In this document: piece after piece, positions 7,178 to 11,310 of the stretch
Numbering within the stretch: position 1 is the stretch's first letter
How the letters are laid out: every line of letters starts with the position of its first letter
DNA from: Oscillospiraceae bacterium
Lineage (GTDB): Bacteria; Bacillota; Clostridia; UMGS1840; HGM11507
Assembly: GCA_015068525.1 (NCBI GenBank)
Contig: SVKJ01000035.1
Span: forward strand, 1 to 11,310
Length of the DNA stretch: 11,310 nucleotides
Reading direction: 5' to 3'
Program-made: the position numbers and the translations under genes
The notes under the pieces: generated by a model
Told to the model about the DNA's origin: nothing
The model's input: only the letters and a program-made list of their open reading frames with translations
Databases searched by the model: none

Positions 7178-7960
7178 TTATTTATTTTTATGTTCTTTTT
7201 CGATAAGTTTTTTAATTGCTAAAACTGCTGTTTTAATTGCATTATCACTATCAAAACATACTTCTTCTTTAAGTCCCATATCACGCCTTGTCTGATTACC
7301 CATTATCGTTAAAACTGAACCGACTCTTACTCCTCTTATTGCTCCGACAATAAATAAAGAAGCATTTTCCATCTCACTTGCAAGTACTCCACACTTTAAC
7401 CACGCATCCCACTTATAATCAAGTTCAGATTGAGTGGGCATACTTTGAGGACTGTGCTGACCATAAAAAGAATCTTTACTCTGGACTACTCCTATGTGAT
7501 ATTTAAAATTAAGTTCTTCCGCTGCCTCTTTAAGTGCCAGAGTAACAGTAAAATCTGAAACTGCAGGAAATTCAATCGGTGCATATTCTCTTGTTGTTCC
7601 CTCCTGCCTTACTGCACCTGTTGCAATTACCAAATCGCCTGACGTAACATCTTCTTTAATTCCACCTGCAGTACCTACTCTTATAAATGTATCAGCACCT
7701 ATATGAATAAGTTCTTCCAAAGCAATTGAAGCAGAAGGCCCTCCTATACCCGTTGATACTACACTTACTTTTTCACCAAATAAATATCCCGTATATGTTA
7801 CATATTCCCTGTTAGACGAAATAAATTTTGCATCATCAAGATACTTTGCAATTTTTTCACATCTTCCGGGATCTCCAGGAAGTATAACATATTTTCCGAC
7901 ATCGCCTTTTTTTAAATTTATATGATATTCTTTTTCATTTGCGTAAAATAATTTTTCCAT
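7178..7960 (-). CDS. udp: uridine phosphorylase
   Basis: This 260-residue nucleoside phosphorylase of the NP-I family reversibly cleaves uridine with phosphate to uracil and ribose-1-phosphate in the cytoplasm, for pyrimidine salvage. E. coli Udp is about 253 residues. Visible motifs are PGDPGR (28-33, phosphate site), the family signature around STGIGGPSASIALEEL (69-84), RVGTAGGI (94-101) and SEMENA (195-200), where E-M-E contacts the ribose. The segment SKDSFYGQHSP (161-171) fits a Gram-positive uridine phosphorylase better than a purine enzyme, but activity on other nucleosides is not excluded. The ATG at 7960 follows GAGGTG by about eight bases. No intrinsic terminator lies between its stop and the riboswitch promoter. 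It is probably a single-gene transcript from the promoter at 7981-8009. Confidence 0.92.
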   Translation of the reverse strand: MEKLFYANEKEYHINLKKGDVGKYVILPGDPGRCEKIAKYLDDAKFISSNREYVTYTGYLFGEKVSVVSTGIGGPSASIALEELIHIGADTFIRVGTAGGIKEDVTSGDLVIATGAVRQEGTTREYAPIEFPAVSDFTVTLALKEAAEELNFKYHIGVVQSKDSFYGQHSPQSMPTQSELDYKWDAWLKCGVLASEMENASLFIVGAIRGVRVGSVLTIMGNQTRRDMGLKEEVCFDSDNAIKTAVLAIKKLIEKEHKNK

Positions 7961-7980
7961 ATTTTAAACACCTCAAATAC

Positions 7981-8009
7981 AGTATAGCAAATATAAAAAA
8001 AAGAGTCAA
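7981..8009 (-). promoter_or_regulatory. promoter of the uridine phosphorylase gene
   Basis: On the minus strand TTGACT (8004-8009) and TATACT (7981-7986) are exactly 17 bp apart. The -35 box lies inside the stem-loop that terminates the upstream oxidoreductase gene. The predicted start near 7974 gives a leader of only about 14 bases. Confidence 0.75.
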
Positions 8010-8023
8010 CTGACTCTTTTTTT
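7996..8023 (-). terminator. intrinsic terminator of the oxidoreductase gene
   Basis: A 13-bp inverted repeat (7996-8008 with 8011-8023) has a GC-containing core GAGTC/GACTC flanked by A- and T-runs. On the minus strand it ends in eight T residues. The hairpin begins within the stop codon of the oxidoreductase gene (8022-8024). Confidence 0.8.
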
Positions 8024-9086
8024 AGTATATAACAGGCATTGGATTATTTGCGTGTACTGTTTCAATAACACTTATTATCTTAGCCGCATATTCAGGTTTG
8101 ATTATAAGAGGTGTTCCATTTGTCAATGTTTCATAAAGCATTTTATAGAACTTGATATTTCCGATTGTAAATACTTCATTTTCTATTTTGCCTTCTTCTT
8201 CGTGAGCAATTAAGTTTTCACTGCAGTATATCGGATATCCCTCAGCATTCTTAAGTGATTCAAAAATAATTGGTTGTTCAGGATTTTCTCCGTCAACAAT
8301 ATATTTAAGTTTGTAATCTTTTGCTGTACAGGTAAACGTTCCTTTAGAACCCATTACTTTAAATCCGTAAGGACAAAATGCATCATTGGAACTGATTTCA
8401 ATATCAACAACAGGTTTACCAGGTGCAGTTAAGATAATTTTAGCATAATCCTCTGCATCACCACTGTTAAGGGCTCTTCCAAGTCTTGAAAACTCTACTC
8501 TTGCATTATCATCATAATCTAAAAAGCCAAGTGCATGACCAATTGGGTGAGGACCTGTATTATAAACATTTCCTGCCATTCTTGACTGCAGAGTCTGCCA
8601 GTCCCATCTTCTTGCAAAGTTGTTGGCTTTAACTTCAACCTGCATAACTTCTCCTAAAACTCCGCTTCTTATAACTTCAATGGTTTTAACAAAAGGTGGT
8701 GAAAACAAAGACTGCTGGAATACTGCAAGTACAAGGTTTTTTTCTTTGGCAATTCTTATTAAGTTATCACATTCATATCTGTTTCTTGCCATTGGTTTTT
8801 CAACCAATACATTAAATCCGTTTTCTAACAAATCTTTTGTAACGCTATAATGTTCATCAGAATATGTAGCATTGACAACAAGGTCAATATCATCTCTTCC
8901 ATATAGTTCACTATAGTTTTCGTAAGATTTACATCCCGGATACTCTTCTTCCGCTCTTACTCTTCTTTGTTCATCTTTTTCAACTACTGCTACAACTTTA
9001 TAATTTGTGTTGTACTCAGATTTAAAATATTTGCCATGAATATCACGGCCGCTTCTTCCCTGACCTATAATAGCAACGTTAATCAT
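8022..9086 (-). CDS. Gfo/Idh/MocA-family NAD(P)-dependent oxidoreductase
   Basis: The 354-residue product has the two-domain plan of this family. An N-terminal Rossmann fold with GQGRSG (8-13) is followed by the hallmark VEKPMA (95-100, catalytic-site Lys97) and then an alpha/beta substrate domain. Members oxidise or reduce hydroxyl groups of sugars, cyclitols or glycosides with NAD(P). Around the catalytic histidine the sequence is YNTGPHPIGHAL (175-186). His180 is kept, but Asn176 stands where inositol dehydrogenases have an Asp four residues before the His, and Gly183 replaces a second conserved Asp. The substrate cannot be read from the sequence. The ATG at 9086 follows GGAGGT by eight bases. 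It is divergent from the AraC / TIM-barrel pair, which suggests a common pathway, and it ends at its own terminator. Confidence 0.92.
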   Translation of the reverse strand: MINVAIIGQGRSGRDIHGKYFKSEYNTNYKVVAVVEKDEQRRVRAEEEYPGCKSYENYSELYGRDDIDLVVNATYSDEHYSVTKDLLENGFNVLVEKPMARNRYECDNLIRIAKEKNLVLAVFQQSLFSPPFVKTIEVIRSGVLGEVMQVEVKANNFARRWDWQTLQSRMAGNVYNTGPHPIGHALGFLDYDDNARVEFSRLGRALNSGDAEDYAKIILTAPGKPVVDIEISSNDAFCPYGFKVMGSKGTFTCTAKDYKLKYIVDGENPEQPIIFESLKNAEGYPIYCSENLIAHEEEGKIENEVFTIGNIKFYKMLYETLTNGTPLIIKPEYAAKIISVIETVHANNPMPVIY

Positions 9087-9115
9087 AATAATCTACCTCC
9101 TATGATAGTATGTTA

Positions 9116-9144
9116 ATAGTAAATCATATTTTATAAAAAGTAAA
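9116..9144 (-). promoter_or_regulatory. probable promoter of the oxidoreductase gene
   Basis: On the minus strand TTTACT (9139-9144) and TACTAT (9116-9121) are 17 bp apart, with a predicted start near 9109 just before the GGAGGT ribosome site. Both boxes depart from consensus, so the call is moderate; such a weak promoter would suit activation by the neighbouring regulator. Confidence 0.45.
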
Positions 9145-9166
9145 TATTAAAAAATGTTGATTTATA

Positions 9167-9195
9167 TTGCAAAAAATGTGAAGTTATATTATAAT
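9167..9195 (+). promoter_or_regulatory. promoter of the AraC / TIM-barrel operon
   Basis: TTGCAA (9167-9172) and a perfect TATAAT (9190-9195) are separated by 17 bp. The predicted start near 9202 leaves a leader of about 38 bases before the ATG at 9240. Confidence 0.75.
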
Positions 9196-9239
9196 AAGTT
9201 TAGGACGACTACCATCATATAATTAACAGGTGAAGTGTT

Positions 9240-10067
9240 ATGGTTACAAAAATATCAAAATACTCTGATTCAGACTTTTTATCAGACCACGCAATAATTG
9301 AAAATCCAAACGATGAACAATTCCCTTTTCACACACACGATGTATGCGAATTGATTTTTTTAAAGTCAGGAAATATCAAGGCTGTAATTGACGGTAAAGA
9401 GTACAAACTTTATGAAAACAGTCTTGTAATATTCCGCCCTAACCTTGTGCACAGAATAAAAATTGAAGACGGTACAACTTACGAAAGATACGGAATACTT
9501 TTTGATGAAAAAATTATCGGAAAAGAAGCATACAGTAAAATCGATAAGGATTTAAATGTTATTAACTTTAACGGAGACCATTACATAATAGATATTTTTA
9601 AAAAATTTGACTACTATACTTCTTCTTTTGAAGGTGAAGATTTAGGTAAAATATTAAGAAATCTTACCGAAGAAGTTCTTTACAATCTGATACTTGTTAA
9701 AAATGAAGATTATGAGAGCAGTTATAATGTTATTAATCCAATTATAAACAGCGCCATAGAATACATTGAAAAAAATTATCGCATGCAAACAAGTATTGAA
9801 AATATATGCAAAGAACTTTTTATTTCAAAATGCCATCTTCACCATTTGTTTATGGAAATTTTAAAAACTACTCCAAAAAAATATATAAACACAAAAAGGC
9901 TTATTGAAGCAAGAAAACTTATAAGAGGTGGATACAAACCACACGAAGTATATTCCCTGTGTGGTTTTACTGATTACGGAACATTTTACAGAAATTATAA
10001 GAACTATTTCGGGCATATACCCTCAAAAGAAAACGAATATGAAATAGAAAGGAAATTAAAATCATAA
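9240..10067 (+). CDS. AraC-family transcriptional regulator with cupin sensor domain
   Basis: The 275-residue product has an N-terminal cupin-like sensor (about 28-75). FPFHTHDVCELIFLKSG (28-44) and the later PNLVHRI (67-73) give the usual sugar-binding pocket pattern. A C-terminal AraC/XylS DNA-binding domain (about 168-265) has two helix-turn-helix units, the second around EVYSLCGFTDYGTFYRNYKNYFG (236-258), the signature region of the family. Such proteins commonly activate adjacent sugar-use genes when their ligand binds the cupin. The ATG at 9240 is six bases after AGGTGA. The stop overlaps the start of the next gene by one base (TAATG), so both proteins are made from one mRNA. The likely targets are its own operon and the divergent oxidoreductase gene; the inducer is unknown. 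Confidence 0.93.
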   Translation: MVTKISKYSDSDFLSDHAIIENPNDEQFPFHTHDVCELIFLKSGNIKAVIDGKEYKLYENSLVIFRPNLVHRIKIEDGTTYERYGILFDEKIIGKEAYSKIDKDLNVINFNGDHYIIDIFKKFDYYTSSFEGEDLGKILRNLTEEVLYNLILVKNEDYESSYNVINPIINSAIEYIEKNYRMQTSIENICKELFISKCHLHHLFMEILKTTPKKYINTKRLIEARKLIRGGYKPHEVYSLCGFTDYGTFYRNYKNYFGHIPSKENEYEIERKLKS

Positions 10068-10957
10068 TGAACGATATTATAATGCATATTAACTACGGAG
10101 AAAAATCTTTTAATCATTTTGGGAAAAACTCTATTGATGATGTATGTAAATTAGCATCTAAAATAGGTTTTGACGGTATAGAATTCAGGTATAATCCACC
10201 TGTTGAACTGTCTGATTATTCTTACGAAGAATATATAACTGAAATAGCAAGATGTAAGAAAAAATACGGACTAAAAAGAATAATACTTTGTATGAATATG
10301 CCTGATGCATCAGATCCATTAAAAGAAAAAAGAGATAAAAACATAAACAACATATTAGAAAGAGTAAAAATTGCAAATGACTTATGCCAGTCAGATATTT
10401 TTAATACGTACGCAAAAGAAATCAAATCTTCTGATACGTCTGTTCCAAGTGACTCTTATGAATTACATGGAAGTTATGCAGCCAAAGAACAGGACTGGGC
10501 TCTTACTGTTGAAACTTTTAAAATTTTAGGAGAAAAGTTATCTTCACTTGGTTTGAAATTTGCCTTTGAAACTCATATGAACTATATTCATGACATTCCA
10601 TCTTCAACAATAAAACTTGTTAACTTAATTGACTCGCCATCAATAGGAATAAATATGGATTATGGAAACACAGTATATTTCCCTGACCAGCCTGATATAG
10701 AAAAAACAATTGAAATATATAAAGATAAACTTTTCTATACACATTTAAAGAACTCTAATCCTGTTCCTGTTTCGTTAAAAAGATTTCCCTGTGCTCTTTC
10801 GGAGGGAGAAATAAATCACAGAATCTATCTTAAAAAACTAAAAGAAATAGGATACAAAGGCCCGATAGGAATAGAAGCTCCCCGCCCCGGCGACAGAGAA
10901 TGGTATGCTTTATGTGATTTTAATTATGCTAAAAAACTTATGGAAGAAATTTTTTAA
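10067..10957 (+). CDS. sugar phosphate isomerase/epimerase-like TIM-barrel protein
   Basis: This is a 296-residue member of the xylose-isomerase-like TIM-barrel (AP endonuclease 2) superfamily. Metal-site residues fall at the expected strand ends: E168 (FETHM), D198 (NMDYGN), H226 (THLKN) and E270 (GIEAPRPGD); GIEF (37-40) is the usual second-strand motif. Relatives isomerise or epimerise sugars, dehydrate inosose, or act on oxidised glycosides, often beside a Gfo/Idh/MocA dehydrogenase, as here. The protein is cytoplasmic and the exact reaction cannot be assigned. The ATG at 10067 shares its first base with the AraC stop codon. AGAAAGGA lies about 13 bases upstream, so re-initiation after the AraC stop is likely. 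The gene ends before the palindrome at 10979-11015. Confidence 0.88.
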   Translation: MNDIIMHINYGEKSFNHFGKNSIDDVCKLASKIGFDGIEFRYNPPVELSDYSYEEYITEIARCKKKYGLKRIILCMNMPDASDPLKEKRDKNINNILERVKIANDLCQSDIFNTYAKEIKSSDTSVPSDSYELHGSYAAKEQDWALTVETFKILGEKLSSLGLKFAFETHMNYIHDIPSSTIKLVNLIDSPSIGINMDYGNTVYFPDQPDIEKTIEIYKDKLFYTHLKNSNPVPVSLKRFPCALSEGEINHRIYLKKLKEIGYKGPIGIEAPRPGDREWYALCDFNYAKKLMEEIF

Positions 10958-10978
10958 TAAATATTGTTCTTACACAAT

Positions 10979-11015
10979 AAAGGACGTTTTGGGGACTGTC
11001 CCCAAAACGTCCTTT
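10979..11015. repeat. perfect 18-bp palindrome with GGGGACTGTCCCC centre
   Basis: AAAGGACGTTTTGGGGAC (10979-10996) is followed by one base (T) and its exact reverse complement (10998-11015). As RNA it would fold into a 17-bp stem with a CTG loop on either strand. It lies between convergent genes and is followed by only TTTT on the plus strand and TTTA on the minus strand. It may therefore act as a bidirectional terminator, but its symmetry, G-rich core and tiny loop differ from the three plain terminators of this window. From memory, GGGGAC-centred palindromes recur as REP-like interspersed repeats in Firmicutes genomes; copy number here cannot be seen. Confidence 0.8.
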
Positions 11016-11030
11016 TGATAGTTGTAGCAT

Positions 11031-11310
11031 TTACAATATTATACAAATAAGTCCGCCTGAGCCTTCGTTTATTATTTTCTGCAAAGTTTCCTGCATTTTC
11101 ATTTGCGCTTCTTCTGGCATTTTTGAAAGTTTATTATGTAATCCCTCGTTTACAAGTTCATGTAAAGATTTGCCAAAAATATTTGACGACCATATTGATT
11201 TAGGGTCAGATTCAAATTCTTTTAAAAGATAATGAACAAGTTCTTCAGATTGTTTTTCAGTTCCGACAATCGGTGATACTTCAGTTTCTATATCTGCTTT
11301 TATCATATGA
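11031..11310 (-). CDS. spoIVA: stage IV sporulation protein A, C-terminal part (cut by window edge)
   Basis: The last 92 codons of an open frame are present and the frame continues past the right edge, so the first Met seen here is internal. The sequence is recognisable as the C terminus of SpoIVA: VSPIVGTEKQSEELV, then IFGKSLHELVNEGL and the end INEGSGGLICIIL. SpoIVA is an ATPase that polymerises on the forespore surface and forms the basement layer of the spore coat; its C-terminal end is needed for localisation. The full protein is about 490 residues. It is convergent with the TIM-barrel gene and its transcript runs into the palindrome at 10979-11015. The N-terminal P-loop ATPase domain lies outside the window. 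Confidence 0.93.
   Translation of the reverse strand, partial: HMIKADIETEVSPIVGTEKQSEELVHYLLKEFESDPKSIWSSNIFGKSLHELVNEGLHNKLSKMPEEAQMKMQETLQKIINEGSGGLICIIL

Larger units (their letters stand above)
9101..9219. repeat. imperfect inverted repeat spanning the divergent promoters
   Basis: TATGATAGTA (9101-9110) matches the reverse complement of TACCATCATA (9210-9219) at nine of ten bases. A second short word, TGTTAAT (9111-9117), also recurs inverted as ATTAACA (9222-9228). The arms lie next to the predicted start sites of both divergent transcripts, so they could be operator half-sites for the AraC-type regulator. The words are short and AT-rich, and chance is possible. Confidence 0.3.

Noticed and set aside
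7065..7295. Plus-strand open frame of 76 codons overlapping the riboswitch and the end of udp
   Set aside because: It is antisense to the first aptamer, the riboswitch promoter and the udp coding end. It has no convincing ribosome site, and its composition reflects the reverse of conserved RNA and protein sequence.
8620..8850. Plus-strand open frame inside the oxidoreductase gene
   Set aside because: It is antisense to the Rossmann-domain and EKP region and has no independent support.
10185..10425. Two minus-strand open frames inside the TIM-barrel gene
   Set aside because: They overlap each other and the conserved sense gene; their hydrophobic character comes from the reverse complement of a Lys/Glu-rich coding stretch.
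10979..11015. Palindrome as a phage attachment site or IS end
   Set aside because: No integrase, transposase, target-site duplication or displaced gene is seen next to it; both flanking genes appear intact as far as the window shows.
1..11310. CRISPR array, toxin-antitoxin pair or defence island
   Set aside because: No regularly spaced repeats, no cas genes, and no small paired open frames or nuclease/helicase genes were found; all larger frames belong to metabolic, transport, regulatory or sporulation families.

Overview
The window is AT-rich DNA whose codon use, Shine-Dalgarno sites and promoters look like those of a low-GC Bacillota. The 3' end of spoIVA at the right edge shows that the source belongs to an endospore-forming lineage, most likely a member of the Clostridia. 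The species cannot be named from this sequence. I see no tRNA, rRNA, CRISPR array, prophage gene or intact transposase.

Layout from left to right. A minus-strand PAP2-type membrane phosphatase (57-923) is divergent from a plus-strand pair: a UPF0371/DUF1846 protein (1094-2578) and a YfcE-type metallophosphoesterase (2587-3129). A strong terminator hairpin follows this pair. From 9086 down to 3172 everything is on the minus strand. In transcription order this is a Gfo/Idh/MocA oxidoreductase, uridine phosphorylase, a tandem glycine riboswitch controlling an AGCS sodium:amino-acid symporter, and then a two-gene operon of an SGNH/GDSL hydrolase and an AEC-family carrier. Divergent from the oxidoreductase is a plus-strand pair whose stop and start codons overlap: an AraC-type regulator (9240-10067) and a xylose-isomerase-like TIM-barrel protein (10067-10957). 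The pair runs convergently into the end of spoIVA (minus strand), and a perfect 18-bp palindrome lies between them.

How the genes work together. The best-supported regulatory unit is the glycine riboswitch plus symporter. A near-consensus promoter (7133-7161), two aptamers, an intrinsic terminator and the transporter gene follow in order. The base pairing that can be read suggests glycine turns the importer off. The AraC / TIM-barrel / Gfo-Idh-MocA cluster looks like a small locally regulated module for an unidentified sugar, cyclitol or glycoside. Intergenic spaces are compact: one promoter sits inside a terminator hairpin, and the uridine phosphorylase gene has no visible terminator before the riboswitch promoter.

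The main unusual items are the predicted OFF logic of the riboswitch, the sugar module of unknown substrate, and a GGGGACTGTCCCC-centred palindrome with a possible decayed half copy in the leader of the UPF0371 gene. I did not find a clear new defence or mobile system.
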